From Prolixibacteraceae bacterium JC049 (lineage in GTDB: Bacteria; Bacteroidota; Bacteroidia; Bacteroidales; Prolixibacteraceae): a DNA stretch of 64,000 nucleotides. A program made the position numbers and the translations under genes. The stretch lies in NCBI GenBank assembly GCA_023369685.1, contig SACZ01000001.1, positions 372,381 to 436,380 on the forward strand, written 5' to 3'. The notes beneath the pieces were generated by a model. That model saw only the letters and a list, made by a program, of their open reading frames with translations, did not search any database and was not told where the DNA came from. Shown here one piece after another: positions 35,449-45,582 of the stretch (within the stretch, counting starts at the first letter, position 1; each line of letters begins with the position of its first letter).

Positions 35449-36033
35449 ATGAATATATGCGTATTTTGTTCGTCCAGTAATGGAATCGACGACTGTTATT
35501 TCGATGCGGCCAACCAGTTGGGCAAGCTAATTGGAGAGAGAGGGCATAATCTGATTAATGGAGGCTCGAATGTTGGATTGATGGAGGCTTCGGCATTGGC
35601 AACTAAAGCTGCAAATGGAAAAGCCTACGGAATTATTCCTGAAGCGATTCACGAGCGAGGATTGGGCTCTAAAACTTCCGATGAATTGTTAGTGACTCCT
35701 AACATGCGTGAGCGTAAATATTTGTTGCGTAAGAAGTCGGATGCCTTTATTGCTTTGCCCGGTGGATTCGGTACGCTGGAAGAGATTCTGGAGGTGATTA
35801 CGCTAAAGCAGTTGCAATACCATTCAAAAGCCATCGTATTTATTAATACAAATGGTTTTTACAATCCATTAATTGAGCAATTCGAGCGCAGTTATCACGA
35901 GTCGTTTGCCAAAGAGGTATATCGAAAATTGTACTTTGTAACCGATTCTGAGGAAGAGGCAATGGAGTATATCGAAAATTATCAGCCTGAGGATGTTGAC
36001 ACCAAATGGCATAAAGTGCCAGAGAAGAAGTAA
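35449..36033 (+). CDS. LOG-family Rossmann-fold protein (TIGR00730)
   Basis: A 194-residue protein of the LOG family; characterised members hydrolyse cytokinin riboside 5'-monophosphate or other nucleotide 5'-phosphates to base and ribose phosphate. Visible motifs: FCSSSNGID, GGSNVGLMEA and the catalytic PGGFGTLEE. Length is normal. It stands between gyrB and the convergent dapF and is flanked on both sides by related short intergenic words. The bacterial substrate is not known from sequence. Confidence 0.9.
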   Translation: MNICVFCSSSNGIDDCYFDAANQLGKLIGERGHNLINGGSNVGLMEASALATKAANGKAYGIIPEAIHERGLGSKTSDELLVTPNMRERKYLLRKKSDAFIALPGGFGTLEEILEVITLKQLQYHSKAIVFINTNGFYNPLIEQFERSYHESFAKEVYRKLYFVTDSEEEAMEYIENYQPEDVDTKWHKVPEKK

Positions 36034-36038
36034 TAAGT

Positions 36039-36101
36039 AGATTTTCGGATTATTAGATTTAAGACATTTGTGTTGCCTGGTAATCTGAAGTCCGAAAATC
36101 T
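36039..36101. terminator. inverted repeat between convergent genes
   Basis: agattttcgga at 36039-36049 is exactly complementary to tccgaaaatct at 36091-36101, with a 41-nt loop. It lies between the LOG gene and dapF and may act as a bidirectional terminator; the loop is longer than usual. Confidence 0.4.
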
Positions 36102-36114
36102 AAAAATCGGAGTA

Positions 36115-36891
36115 CTATAACTCCAGTTTCCCATCAAATACACGAGCAGCTGGTCCTTTTAGCCACACATTGTTGAATGTGTCACCAGTGCGATTGAAGC
36201 GAACTTCTAAGTCCCCTCCCTTGGCTTTTATCTGGTATTGATTAATTGTATCGTTATCCTTTAACGAAGCACAAAGTGCTGAAGCTGTAATTCCAGTACC
36301 ACAAGCCAGTGTTTCATCTTCTACACCACGTTCGAAAGTGTAAACCGTTAGCTGATTTTCGTCTTTCTGAACAAAATTTACATTGGTACCATTGGGAGCA
36401 AATTGTTCGCTTTCTCTAATTGCGCGTCCCTGATTCACAACGTCTACTTTTGAGATGTCGTTGACAAATTCCACATAGTGAGGCGATCCAGTGTCCATAA
36501 AGAATGCATTGGAAAGCTTCTGGTGATCGTTAATGTCGATCATTTGCAGATCTACGATTCCATCCTCATAAACGGCATGGTGCTCTCCATCGACCGCTAG
36601 AAAGCAAGTTTCCTTTTCTATAATTTTAAGATATGCAGCAAATGCAACGATGCATCGGCCTCCGTTTCCACACATGCTGGCTTCTTTGCCATCTGCATTG
36701 AAATAGCGCATCTCAAAATCATAGTTGTCATGATCTTCCAATAACATAAGTCCGTCGGCGCCAATGCCAAAACGACGATCGCATAGCCAGTTGATTAAAT
36801 CTACATTGCCAGCATCGAAGAATTGAGTTCGATTGTCAATGAGTACAAAATCATTTCCTGCGCCATGGTATTTCGAAAATTGTAGTTCCAT
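36115..36891 (-). CDS. dapF: diaminopimelate epimerase
   Basis: Converts LL- to meso-diaminopimelate for lysine and peptidoglycan synthesis. It has 258 residues. Both catalytic cysteines are visible: the one in NADGKEASMCGNGGRC and the one in LACGTGITASAL, together with GAGNDFVLID at the N-terminus and the FERGVEDETLACG segment. The start is a normal ATG. It stands alone on the minus strand between the LOG gene and htrA. Confidence 0.95.
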   Translation of the reverse strand: MELQFSKYHGAGNDFVLIDNRTQFFDAGNVDLINWLCDRRFGIGADGLMLLEDHDNYDFEMRYFNADGKEASMCGNGGRCIVAFAAYLKIIEKETCFLAVDGEHHAVYEDGIVDLQMIDINDHQKLSNAFFMDTGSPHYVEFVNDISKVDVVNQGRAIRESEQFAPNGTNVNFVQKDENQLTVYTFERGVEDETLACGTGITASALCASLKDNDTINQYQIKAKGGDLEVRFNRTGDTFNNVWLKGPAARVFDGKLEL

Positions 36892-37009
36892 ATTGTGTCT
36901 GTTTCTATCTGTTTTTGTCGAAAAATGAAAACCTTAACTTTCCTATAACATCTTCGTTAAAATAAGTTAAGACAAGGCTTTCAGGGTTTTACGTGCAAAC
37001 TAAAGCGCT

Positions 37010-37017
37010 TATTTTTG
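37010..37017 (+). promoter_or_regulatory. candidate -7 element of the HtrA gene
   Basis: TATTTTTG matches TAnnTTTG, 52 bp upstream of the ATG at 37069. The -33 region is not clear. Confidence 0.4.
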
Positions 37018-37068
37018 TGTTATAGCAAACGTAAGAATGAAACAAATTTAGTAACAAAATATAAATGC

Positions 37069-38544
37069 ATGGCTATGAAAAATATTAGAACTATTATTAG
37101 TGGAGTTATTATCGCATTTTTTGGTGGATTTATAGCACTTTATATTTATACTCGATTTTTGGACAACCCCCAGGTGGTAGAAGTAAAAGAGAGTTCAAGT
37201 GAAATGCCAGTTCAATTGGCAAGTATGCCTGCGGCTGGTGAATTACCTGATTTAACATACGCAGCAGAGAAATCGGTACACGCAGTAGTGCATATTACTA
37301 CAGAAATAGAAACACAGCGTCAGCAGTATGGAAACGATATTATGGAGTTCTTCTTTGGCGATCGTTACCGTTATCAACAACCACAGCAACCTCGAATGCA
37401 GCGAGCAACTGGTTCGGGTGTAATCATTAGTAAAGATGGTTATGTAGTTACCAACAATCACGTAATTAAAGGTGCTGATAGAATTAAGGTGGTAATGAAT
37501 AATGGAGAATCGTTCGAGGCCGAAATGGTTGGAACAGATCCAGGATCAGATATTGCATTGTTGAAATTAGATGCTAAGAAAGATTTACCTTATCTATCGT
37601 ATGGTAATTCCGATAACCTAAAAATTGGTGAGTGGGTGTTGGCTGTTGGTAATCCGTTTAATCTAACATCGACAGTTACGGCAGGTATTGTAAGTGCCAA
37701 ATCACGTAATATCGGAATTATTCGACAAGGACAAGATGGACGCTTACCAATTGAATCGTTTATTCAGACCGATGCAGCAGTAAATCCAGGAAATAGTGGT
37801 GGCGCATTGGTGAACATGCGAGGAGAGTTAATTGGTATAAATACAGCTATTGCTTCTCGTACGGGATCTTATACTGGTTATTCATTTGCAATTCCTGTTT
37901 CAATATTCTCGAAAATTGTTGCCGACTTGAAAGAGTTTGGAGTAGTACAACAAGCTTTAGTTGGTATTATTATGGGTGAGGTGAATTCAGAATTGGTTGA
38001 GGAAGAAGGTCTCGATAAAATTGAAGGAGTTTATGTTGCCGATGTCGCAGAAGATGGTGGAGCAGCAAAAGCAGGTATTGAAAAAGGAGATGTGGTTTTG
38101 TCGATTAACGGCTTTAAAACCAACTCGATGACGCAGTTGCGAGAGCAGGTTAGTAAGTATCGTCCTGGCGATAAAGTAAAAGTTCTTGTAAAAAGAGATA
38201 ATAAAAAGAAACATTTTGATGTTGTATTACGTAACAGTCAAGGCGAAACAGGTGTAGTTAAGGTTACGGCCGAAGTGTTGGGTGCTAAAATCGCAAACCT
38301 AAAAGCCAAGGAAAGGTACAATTTAGGTCTTCGTTATGGTGTTAAAATTTTAGAGTTGAATCGTGGTCAGTTTAAAGATGCTGGAGTGAGAAAAGGATTT
38401 ATTATTACGCATGTAAATAAAAGACCAATCAGATCTAAAAACGACGTAATGAGCATAATTAAAAAGGCGGAAGGTAATATTTTAGTAGAAGGATATTACC
38501 CCAATGGAGAGCCTGCATATTATGTATTCAGTATCGACAACTAA
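37069..38544 (+). CDS. HtrA/Do-family serine endoprotease
   Basis: Periplasmic quality-control protease of 491 residues from the ATG at 37069. A single N-terminal transmembrane anchor (about 8-28, TIISGVIIAFFGGFIALYIY) replaces a cleaved signal. The trypsin-like domain has the triad His131 (TNNHVIKGAD), Asp161 (GSDIALLKLD) and Ser243 (NPGNSGGALVN). Two PDZ regions follow (about 315-395, and about 410-490 with GVKILELNRG). The 18 residues before 37069 lack family resemblance. A monocistronic unit just upstream of the primary sigma gene. Confidence 0.95.
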   Translation: MAMKNIRTIISGVIIAFFGGFIALYIYTRFLDNPQVVEVKESSSEMPVQLASMPAAGELPDLTYAAEKSVHAVVHITTEIETQRQQYGNDIMEFFFGDRYRYQQPQQPRMQRATGSGVIISKDGYVVTNNHVIKGADRIKVVMNNGESFEAEMVGTDPGSDIALLKLDAKKDLPYLSYGNSDNLKIGEWVLAVGNPFNLTSTVTAGIVSAKSRNIGIIRQGQDGRLPIESFIQTDAAVNPGNSGGALVNMRGELIGINTAIASRTGSYTGYSFAIPVSIFSKIVADLKEFGVVQQALVGIIMGEVNSELVEEEGLDKIEGVYVADVAEDGGAAKAGIEKGDVVLSINGFKTNSMTQLREQVSKYRPGDKVKVLVKRDNKKKHFDVVLRNSQGETGVVKVTAEVLGAKIANLKAKERYNLGLRYGVKILELNRGQFKDAGVRKGFIITHVNKRPIRSKNDVMSIIKKAEGNILVEGYYPNGEPAYYVFSIDN

Positions 38545-38608
38545 TGTTAAGCGAAAACTATAAATTTCGAACTTTATATTAGCTTTTTCGGAAAAGCCCA
38601 ACATTCAC

Positions 38609-38639
38609 TTGGTTAAACAAAATATTAAACTTAAATTTG
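38609..38639 (+). promoter_or_regulatory. promoter of the primary sigma factor gene
   Basis: TTG at 38609-38611, a 20-bp spacer and TAAATTTG at 38632-38639: a complete match to the -33/-7 consensus. The start codon is 22 bp downstream, so the leader is about 15 nt. Confidence 0.75.
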
Positions 38640-38660
38640 CGCGATTTTTAAGGAGAGAGT

Positions 38661-39521
38661 ATGAGACAACTAAAGATCACGAAATCAATCACCAACCGTG
38701 AGAGTGCTTCATTAGACAAGTATCTTCAAGAGATTGGAAAAGAAGACCTTATTACGGTTGAGGAAGAAGTGGAGTTGGCGCAGAGGATCAAAAAAGGAGA
38801 TCAGGCGGCATTAGAAAAATTGACACGTGCAAACCTTCGATTTGTGGTTTCAGTGGCTAAGCAGTATCAGAACCAAGGATTAAGTCTTCCTGACTTGATC
38901 AATGAAGGAAACCTTGGTTTGATTAAAGCAGCTGAAAAGTTCGATGAAACACGTGGTTTCAAATTTATTTCTTATGCGGTTTGGTGGATTCGCCAATCAA
39001 TTCTTCAAGCTTTGGCTGAGCAGTCGCGTATTGTTCGTTTGCCTTTGAACCAGGTTGGATCTTTAAATAAGATTAACAAAGCCTTTTCAAAGTTTGAACA
39101 AGAGCACGAGCGTAAACCATCGCCAGAAGAGTTGGCTGATGAACTTGAGTTGCCTGCTGACAAGGTTGCCGATACATTGAGGGTTTCTGGTCGTCACGTA
39201 TCTGTTGATGCTCCTTTTGTTGAAGGAGAAGATAACAGTCTACTGGACGTACTTCCTAACAATGATTCGCCTAATGCAGACATTAGCCTCATTAAAGAGT
39301 CACTCTCCCGTGAAATAGAAAGAGCGCTTTGTACGCTTACCGAGCGTGAAAGCGACATTGTCCGTCTTTTCTTCGGTATTGGATGTCAGGAAATGACCCT
39401 CGAAGAGATTGGGGAAAGATTTGGTTTAACTCGTGAAAGAGTTCGACAGATTAAAGAGAAAGCAATCAGACGATTGCGACACACTTCAAGAAGTAAGTTG
39501 TTAAAGAGTTATTTAGGATAG
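38661..39521 (+). CDS. rpoD: RNA polymerase primary sigma factor (RpoD/SigA-type, short)
   Basis: The housekeeping sigma factor, 286 residues, as expected for Bacteroidota, which lack the long N-terminal region 1.1 and non-conserved insert of E. coli RpoD. Region 1.2 ([16 protein letters not shown]), region 2 ([53 protein letters not shown]), region 3 and region 4 ([39 protein letters not shown]) are present. It should recognise the TTG/TAnnTTTG promoters seen in this window. It has a near-perfect promoter and a terminator of its own. Confidence 0.95.
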   Translation: MRQLKITKSITNRESASLDKYLQEIGKEDLITVEEEVELAQRIKKGDQAALEKLTRANLRFVVSVAKQYQNQGLSLPDLINEGNLGLIKAAEKFDETRGFKFISYAVWWIRQSILQALAEQSRIVRLPLNQVGSLNKINKAFSKFEQEHERKPSPEELADELELPADKVADTLRVSGRHVSVDAPFVEGEDNSLLDVLPNNDSPNADISLIKESLSREIERALCTLTERESDIVRLFFGIGCQEMTLEEIGERFGLTRERVRQIKEKAIRRLRHTSRSKLLKSYLG

Positions 39522-39533
39522 CCTCCTGCATAC

Positions 39534-39563
39534 AAAGCCTCGGATTTACCGGGGCTTTGATGT
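39534..39563 (+). terminator. terminator of the primary sigma factor gene
   Basis: Stem 39534-39543 / 39549-39558 (aaagcctcgg / ccggggcttt, one wobble), loop attta, followed by gatgtttta. Confidence 0.7.
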
Positions 39564-39724
39564 TTTATATAGGTAGCTAATCAACTCTTCCTCCTTTTTA
39601 GAATCATTATAAAAAAGAATTGAATGTCTGATTTAGGCAAAAACAATTCACATTTCTTTTTTATCTTGCAAACAAGATCGCACTTAGTGTGTTCTATAGC
39701 TTGAAAAGAACAGAGTCTTATTAT

Positions 39725-40069
39725 ATGTTTTTTATAGGTCCATTGGCATCCATATTACCTTATATACTTGTAACCATCATCTATATTGTTGGAATGATGA
39801 ATGGTACAGTATCTTTTGACAGCGTAGGTGAAGTTACCGACGATGTGAAAGTGGTACTTATGGGAGATGTACAAACGGGAACTATTCACGTGGTGGATAC
39901 TTATCATTTCGAACAGAATGATAAAATTCAATCTTTTACTAATACCGATCCACCCAAAGAAATTGCTTCAATTTTAAATGAAATAAAGCATATGGCTTTA
40001 CACTTGGAAAAGGCATATGCATATACTCCTATATTTCATATTTCTTCTCGCCCTCCTCCAATGGCATAG
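39725..40069 (+). CDS. small one-helix membrane protein of unknown function
   Basis: A 114-residue protein from the ATG at 39725 (MFFIGPLASILPYILVTIIYIVGMM); the earlier GTG at 39689 would add 12 residues. One transmembrane helix (about 3-25) is followed by a soluble C-terminal part with KVVLMGDVQTGTIHVVDTYHF and a Pro-rich end (SRPPPMA). It lies 73 bp upstream of hemA on the same strand. I do not recognise a family. Context suggests co-expression with the heme genes, but the gap leaves room for a separate hemA promoter. Confidence 0.65.
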   Translation: MFFIGPLASILPYILVTIIYIVGMMNGTVSFDSVGEVTDDVKVVLMGDVQTGTIHVVDTYHFEQNDKIQSFTNTDPPKEIASILNEIKHMALHLEKAYAYTPIFHISSRPPPMA

Positions 40070-40142
40070 ATTGTTTTTACGCATAATACAACAGAACAGG
40101 TTGTACTAAACTATCTATGTGAAAAATTAATTATTTGCTACC

Positions 40143-41411
40143 ATGATTGGAGTTTTGGGAATTAGCTATAAGACAGCACCTATTGATATTCGAGCACAAT
40201 TTTCTTTTACACCTGACGAAGTTATTCAGTTTGGAGAACGCGTGCAGCAAGAAACAGGAATTTCGGAAATTGTTGTACTAAGCACGTGCAATAGAACCGA
40301 AATCTATTTCTATATCGATAAGTCGTGTTCCAAAGGAATTGTTTCTGCTTTAACCGAGCAAGTACATCGATTTAAGAAATTGGATTCACGCTATATGGAT
40401 GCATTTTATAGCTATACGTATTCGAAAGCCATTGAGCACCTGTTTGGGGTGGTTGCTGGTATCGATTCGATGGTTGTTGGAGAAGATCAGATTGTAAATC
40501 AGGTAAAGGAAGCTTATGTGCATTGTACCGAAGCAGCATTGACTGATGCGGTTTTAATGCGCCTGTTTCAGAAATCGTTCGAGTGCGGTAAGCGCGTTCG
40601 TACAGAAACAGAAATTCAGCGAGGTGCTTCTTCTGTGAGTTATTTGGCAGTAGATGCTATTGCTCAGCAATTTTGCAATTTGTCGGAGAAGAAAGTGTTG
40701 TTGGTTGGAGCAGGAGAAACCGGTCGTTTGGCTATTTATAACCTGAAGAAACGGGGTGTAAATGACTTCTGGGTAGCCAACAGAACTTTAGAAAGAGCTC
40801 AGAATGTGGCTCAGGAGTTTGGTGGCGAAGCAGTGGTGTTCGACGAGTTGAAGGAGTACTTACCATTGGCCGATATTATTGTTGTGGCAACCGGAGCCAA
40901 TAAATATATTATTTCACAAACTGATATTGAAGCCGCAAGTAAATTGCATAATGGTGCCGATCAGTTATATGTCGATTTATCTGTTCCACGTAATATTGAA
41001 CCGTTGGCTTCGCCAATTGAAAAGGTGAAAATGGTTGAGGTGGATAGCTTGCAGGCAATCATTGAAGAGACAAAGGAAAAGAGAGAAGAGAGTGTCGCTT
41101 ATGCCAGAATAATTATCGATAAATATGTGGATGACTTCGAAAAATGGTTCGATAGCAGAGCTCTACGTCCTATAATTCAAGATATTAATATCGCACTTAA
41201 GAATATTCGTAAAAGCGAATTGAAGGAATACCAACGATCGGAATCAGAGGAAGTGGCCGAAGCGGTTGATCGTTATACCAGTTTGCTGACCGAGAAGTAT
41301 ATTCGTTATTTCATTAAAAACCTAAAAGATTTGCCATTGAATGGTGACTCTAATAAATCGCTTGATTTAATTTCTGAAATGTTCAAAGCCGATCAGAAAA
41401 AGAATCGATAA
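40143..41411 (+). CDS. hemA: glutamyl-tRNA reductase
   Basis: First committed enzyme of the C5 tetrapyrrole pathway; NADPH reduces glutamyl-tRNA to glutamate-1-semialdehyde. Length is 422 residues. The nucleophilic cysteine lies in VLSTCNRTEIY, the tRNA/substrate segment in GIDSMVVGEDQIVNQVKEAY, and the NADPH-binding domain in VLLVGAGETGRLAIYNL. A helical dimerisation domain ends the protein. First gene of the cluster hemA-hemC-hemD-hemB-hemL-hemE. Confidence 0.96.
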   Translation: MIGVLGISYKTAPIDIRAQFSFTPDEVIQFGERVQQETGISEIVVLSTCNRTEIYFYIDKSCSKGIVSALTEQVHRFKKLDSRYMDAFYSYTYSKAIEHLFGVVAGIDSMVVGEDQIVNQVKEAYVHCTEAALTDAVLMRLFQKSFECGKRVRTETEIQRGASSVSYLAVDAIAQQFCNLSEKKVLLVGAGETGRLAIYNLKKRGVNDFWVANRTLERAQNVAQEFGGEAVVFDELKEYLPLADIIVVATGANKYIISQTDIEAASKLHNGADQLYVDLSVPRNIEPLASPIEKVKMVEVDSLQAIIEETKEKREESVAYARIIIDKYVDDFEKWFDSRALRPIIQDINIALKNIRKSELKEYQRSESEEVAEAVDRYTSLLTEKYIRYFIKNLKDLPLNGDSNKSLDLISEMFKADQKKNR

Positions 41412-41478
41412 TATCATTAACTTTAGGTTTAACTAACTATCAAAGTAGTGTTTTAACAACACTTAAAACGAGCAATTC

Positions 41479-42405
41479 ATGACCAAAGAAAAATATATAA
41501 TTGGTACGAGAGGAAGTCAGTTGGCTTTATACCAGGCCAATAAGGTGAAAGAGATCCTTGAGGAGAAATATCCCGAATTAACCATTGATCTAAAAATTAT
41601 TAAAACGAAGGGCGACAAAATCTTAGATGTTGCTTTGTCGAAGATTGGTGATAAAGGACTTTTTACCAAAGAACTAGAGGTGGCAATGCTTAACGATGAA
41701 GCTGATTTAGTGGTACATAGTTTAAAGGATATGCCAACTGAGTTACCAGAAGGTTTTCAGCTGACTGCCGTTTTAGAGCGTGGCAATTATAAAGATGCTT
41801 TGGTTAGCAAAAACGGAAAGAAACTTTCAGAATTGACAGCCGATGATGTGATTGCAACGTCTAGTTTAAGACGTAAATCAGGCTTGTTAAAAATTAATCC
41901 GAATTTTCAAATTGTAGATATTCGTGGTAACGTAAATACGCGACTACAGAAAATGGAAGATGGCCATTGCGATGCTATGATTATGGCAGCAGCAGGTTTA
42001 GAGCGCTTAGGATTAGAGCACCATATTACTGAAATTCTAGAGCCAGAAGTGATGATTCCGGCAGTAAGTCAGGGGGTAATTGGTATTGAAACCCGAATTG
42101 ACACACCCGAAGTAAATGAATTGGTGGCAAGTATAAACGATGAAGCTACCTGGCAAACTATTCTGGGAGAACGTGCTTATATGAAAGCGCTAAACGGAGG
42201 ATGTCAGGTGCCTGTAGGGTGTTATAGCAAGGTCAACGACAATGAAATTACTCTAATTGGTTTTGTTTCGTCGACTGATGCCAAGCAATACTTAACAACG
42301 TCAGTTTCGGGAGATATTAAAAATGCCGAAAAACTAGGAGTTGAATTAGCCGATAAGTTGATTGCAGAAGGTGCAACCGAAATCTTGGATGAAATAAGAG
42401 GCTAA
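41479..42405 (+). CDS. hemC: hydroxymethylbilane synthase
   Basis: Porphobilinogen deaminase, 308 residues, joining four porphobilinogens into hydroxymethylbilane. The N-terminal IIGTRGSQLALYQANKV, KDMPTELP and SSLRRKSGLLKINPNF segments are family hallmarks. The cofactor-binding cysteine is in NGGCQVPVGCYS. The stop overlaps the hemD start by one base (TAATG), indicating coupled translation. Confidence 0.96.
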   Translation: MTKEKYIIGTRGSQLALYQANKVKEILEEKYPELTIDLKIIKTKGDKILDVALSKIGDKGLFTKELEVAMLNDEADLVVHSLKDMPTELPEGFQLTAVLERGNYKDALVSKNGKKLSELTADDVIATSSLRRKSGLLKINPNFQIVDIRGNVNTRLQKMEDGHCDAMIMAAAGLERLGLEHHITEILEPEVMIPAVSQGVIGIETRIDTPEVNELVASINDEATWQTILGERAYMKALNGGCQVPVGCYSKVNDNEITLIGFVSSTDAKQYLTTSVSGDIKNAEKLGVELADKLIAEGATEILDEIRG

Positions 42406-43169
42406 TGAACGTACTTCGGAATAAAATAGTTATTTCTACACGTCCGAAGGGAAAATCGGAAGAGCTGGCTCAATTGTTGGACAAACAGGGAGCTACTTTG
42501 TTGGAGTTGCCTATGATTGAGATAAAGGCGGCTTCAAACATTGAATTTTCAAAAGAAGAGTTAGAGCAGGTAAATTGGTTGGTTTTTACCAGTTTGAATG
42601 GAGTTCGGTATTTCTTTCAATTTATTGAAGAAAAGAAGTGGACGATTGCCAACGACTGTAAAGTTATTTCCATTGGAAAGCGTACTACCAAAGAATTAGC
42701 GAGATATGGTATTGAACCTTTTTATGAAAATAAAGGAAATACCAGTTTTGAGCTGATAGGTCAGTTATGCGATATTTTTACAGAAGAAGAACAGCGGACC
42801 ATCTTGTTGCCCACCGGAACTTTAGCTCCTGACCGTTTATCTGAGGCACTGTCGGAATATGGAAAATCGTTGCGGTTAAATGTATACCAAACGGTTATGC
42901 CAGACGCTTTCGATGCAAAAATAATTGAACAGGTAGAAAAGAATATTTACGATATAATTGTGTTTACATCTCCTTCTGGAATAACATTTTTTAAACAGAA
43001 ATTTCAGCAGACATTGGCTTTGGAATCATTGCCCATATGCTGTATCGGAGAGGTAACTGCACAAGCAGCTTTGAAAAATGGATTCAATCCGAAAATGATA
43101 GCTCCTATGGCTTCTTTGGAAGGAATTTTTCAGGCAATAAATAATTACTTTACCCAACAACAAGAATAA
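42405..43169 (+). CDS. hemD: uroporphyrinogen-III synthase
   Basis: Cyclises and inverts ring D of hydroxymethylbilane to uroporphyrinogen III. It has 254 residues with two alpha/beta domains. Sequence conservation in this family is low; marks are ISTRPKGKSEELAQLL, the VFTSLNGVRYF and IVFTSPSGITFF repeats, and PICCIGEVTAQAALKNG. The TAATG overlap with hemC and the place between hemC and hemB strongly support the call. Confidence 0.92.
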   Translation: MNVLRNKIVISTRPKGKSEELAQLLDKQGATLLELPMIEIKAASNIEFSKEELEQVNWLVFTSLNGVRYFFQFIEEKKWTIANDCKVISIGKRTTKELARYGIEPFYENKGNTSFELIGQLCDIFTEEEQRTILLPTGTLAPDRLSEALSEYGKSLRLNVYQTVMPDAFDAKIIEQVEKNIYDIIVFTSPSGITFFKQKFQQTLALESLPICCIGEVTAQAALKNGFNPKMIAPMASLEGIFQAINNYFTQQQE

Positions 43170-43181
43170 AATTTAGTGACT

Positions 43182-44150
43182 ATGAGATTTCCAGTAACAC
43201 GCTTAAGAAGACTGAGAAAGTCGCCAATTACCCGAAATATGGTAAGGGAGACAAAATTAACTCGCGACGACCTGATTATGCCATTGTTTGTACGCTATGG
43301 CGAAGGGGTAAAAAACGAAATTCCATCTATGCCGGGGAATTATCAGCTATCTGTCGATCTTTTGGTAGAGCGATGCAAAGAGCTTTATGCTAAAGGAGTG
43401 CAGTCGGTGTTGTTATTCGGAATTCCAGAGCATAAAGATGATCACGGACATGTGGCATGTGAGCACAATGGTATTGTTCAGCAAGCGGTAAGAGCTATTA
43501 AGGCCGAAGTACCAGAACTATACGTTATTGCTGATATCTGTAATTGTGAGTACACTACTCATGGGCACTGTGGAACAATTATCGATGGCGATGTGGATAA
43601 CGACTCGACGTTGGTGACATTGGCAAAGCAAGCTGTTTCTATGGCCGAAGCTGGTGTTGATATGGTAGCTCCAAGTGATATGATGGATGGTCGTGTGGGA
43701 GTAATGCGCAAGGCTTTGGACGAAAATAAATTCACACATGTGCCTATCATGGCCTACTCTGCGAAATATGCATCGGCATTTTATGGGCCATTTAGAGATG
43801 CTGCAGAGAGTGCGCCTCAGTTTGGAGACCGTTCTACTTACCAGATGGATCCTGCCAATAGCAACGAAGCATTACGCGAAGTGGAATTGGATATTGAAGA
43901 AGGTGCCGACATGGTTATGGTGAAGCCTGCTTTAAGTTACTTGGACATTATTCGTCGTTTAAAAGATACTTTCAACATGCCAATTGTTGCATATAATGTG
44001 AGTGGTGAATTTTCGATGGTAAAAGCAGCAGCCGAAAAAGGTTGGATTGATGAAAAACGAATGACATTGGAGATTCTGACTTCAATCAAGCGTGCCGGAG
44101 CCGATGTAATTATCTCATATCACACTCAAGATATTATTGATGAATTGTAG
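43182..44150 (+). CDS. hemB: porphobilinogen synthase (delta-aminolevulinate dehydratase)
   Basis: Condenses two aminolevulinates into porphobilinogen. From the ATG at 43182 ([15 protein letters not shown]) it has 322 residues; a GTG two codons earlier is also possible. The segment [14 protein letters not shown] carries the three cysteines of the zinc-dependent type. The active-site lysines are in [17 protein letters not shown] and [12 protein letters not shown]. It follows hemD by 12 bp. Confidence 0.96.
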   Translation: MRFPVTRLRRLRKSPITRNMVRETKLTRDDLIMPLFVRYGEGVKNEIPSMPGNYQLSVDLLVERCKELYAKGVQSVLLFGIPEHKDDHGHVACEHNGIVQQAVRAIKAEVPELYVIADICNCEYTTHGHCGTIIDGDVDNDSTLVTLAKQAVSMAEAGVDMVAPSDMMDGRVGVMRKALDENKFTHVPIMAYSAKYASAFYGPFRDAAESAPQFGDRSTYQMDPANSNEALREVELDIEEGADMVMVKPALSYLDIIRRLKDTFNMPIVAYNVSGEFSMVKAAAEKGWIDEKRMTLEILTSIKRAGADVIISYHTQDIIDEL

Positions 44151-44244
44151 TTTAGTATTGAGTAGTTAGCAACTAGATTAGGTGTTGGCCTGACTTTGTA
44201 AGTGTACTAACTACTCTGTACTCAGTGCTAAATACTATTAAAAG

Positions 44245-45540
44245 ATGAACACAACAAAAAGTAGCGCGGCTTTTGCCGAAGCACAACAATATATTCCAGG
44301 AGGGGTAAACTCTCCGGTAAGAGCCTTCAAAAGTGTAGGTTCAACACCTTTGTTTATTAAACAAGCTAAAGGTGCCACTATTGTCGATATCGATGGTAAT
44401 AGTTATATCGATTACGTAGGGTCATGGGGACCAATGATTGTAGGTCATGCGCATCCAGATGTATTATCGGCTTTGGCCGAAACAATGGCCAATGGAACCA
44501 GTTACGGCGCTCCTACGCTTATCGAGACAGAGATGGCCAAATTGATTGGCGAGATTATGCCTAATGTCGAAAAAGTGCGAATGGTAAACTCAGGAACTGA
44601 GGCTACAATGAGTGCTTTGCGCTTGGCGCGTGGCTATACAGGTAAAAACTTAGTGGTTAAGTTCGAAGGTTGTTACCATGGTCATGGCGATAGTTTCCTG
44701 ATTAAAGCAGGTTCTGGTGCATTAACATTGGGAACTCCTAATTCTCCTGGTGTAACAAAAGGTACTGCACAAGATACTTTGACTGCTCAGTATAACGATA
44801 TCGAGTCGGTAAAAGCACTTTTCGAAGCACATGGAGAAGATATTGCTGCAATTATTTTAGAGCCGATTACGGGAAATATGGGAGTTGTAATTCCTAAACC
44901 AGAATTCTTGCAAGGGATGCGTGAGTTATGTGATGAGCATGGTGCTTTGTTGATCTTCGACGAGGTGATGACTGGCTTCCGTGTTGCTAAGGGCGGAGCT
45001 CAATCTATTTTAGGAATTAAGCCCGACTTAACTACTTTGGGTAAAATCATTGGTGGTGGCCTTCCGGTTGGCGCATATGGTGGTAAAGCTGAAATTATGG
45101 ATCATTTGGCTCCTAATGGACCAGTTTACCAGGCAGGAACTTTGTCTGGTAATCCAATGGCAATGGCAGCTGGATTGACTACATTGAAAATATTGAATGA
45201 GACCCCTGGGTTTTACGAAGATTTGGAGGAAAAAGCAGCTGCTTTAGAGGCAGGAATGCGCGATAACTTAAATCGATTGAATTTACCAGGTGTTATCAAT
45301 CGAGTAGGAGCTATGTTCACCAGCTTCTTTACCGAGAATGAGCAGGTGAACTCATTTGCCGATGTATTGACATGCGATACTGATTTATTTGCCAAACATT
45401 TCAACTTATTGTTGAGTAAAGGTGTTTATATGGCTCCATCTCAGTTTGAGGCTGGGTTTGTATCTGCTGCCCATACAATGGACGATATTCAATTTACAGT
45501 TGAGAAATCGTTCGAGGCATTGAAAGAATTAAAAGGGTAA
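44245..45540 (+). CDS. hemL: glutamate-1-semialdehyde 2,1-aminomutase
   Basis: PLP-dependent enzyme forming 5-aminolevulinate from glutamate-1-semialdehyde, 431 residues. Marks: [13 protein letters not shown] at the N-terminus, [19 protein letters not shown], the [12 protein letters not shown] segment binding PLP, and the Schiff-base lysine in [16 protein letters not shown]. It is separated from hemB by 94 bp of word-like repeats but is on the same strand. With hemA it supplies aminolevulinate by the C5 route. Confidence 0.96.
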   Translation: MNTTKSSAAFAEAQQYIPGGVNSPVRAFKSVGSTPLFIKQAKGATIVDIDGNSYIDYVGSWGPMIVGHAHPDVLSALAETMANGTSYGAPTLIETEMAKLIGEIMPNVEKVRMVNSGTEATMSALRLARGYTGKNLVVKFEGCYHGHGDSFLIKAGSGALTLGTPNSPGVTKGTAQDTLTAQYNDIESVKALFEAHGEDIAAIILEPITGNMGVVIPKPEFLQGMRELCDEHGALLIFDEVMTGFRVAKGGAQSILGIKPDLTTLGKIIGGGLPVGAYGGKAEIMDHLAPNGPVYQAGTLSGNPMAMAAGLTTLKILNETPGFYEDLEEKAAALEAGMRDNLNRLNLPGVINRVGAMFTSFFTENEQVNSFADVLTCDTDLFAKHFNLLLSKGVYMAPSQFEAGFVSAAHTMDDIQFTVEKSFEALKELKG

Positions 45541-45582
45541 TAAATTGCCGGTGTAATTTTATCGGCTTTATATATTTGGAAT

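Noticed and set aside
36039-36110. Inverted repeat beside dapF as a mobile element end
   Set aside because: No target duplication or transposase; the position between convergent genes fits a terminator or the word-repeat pattern.
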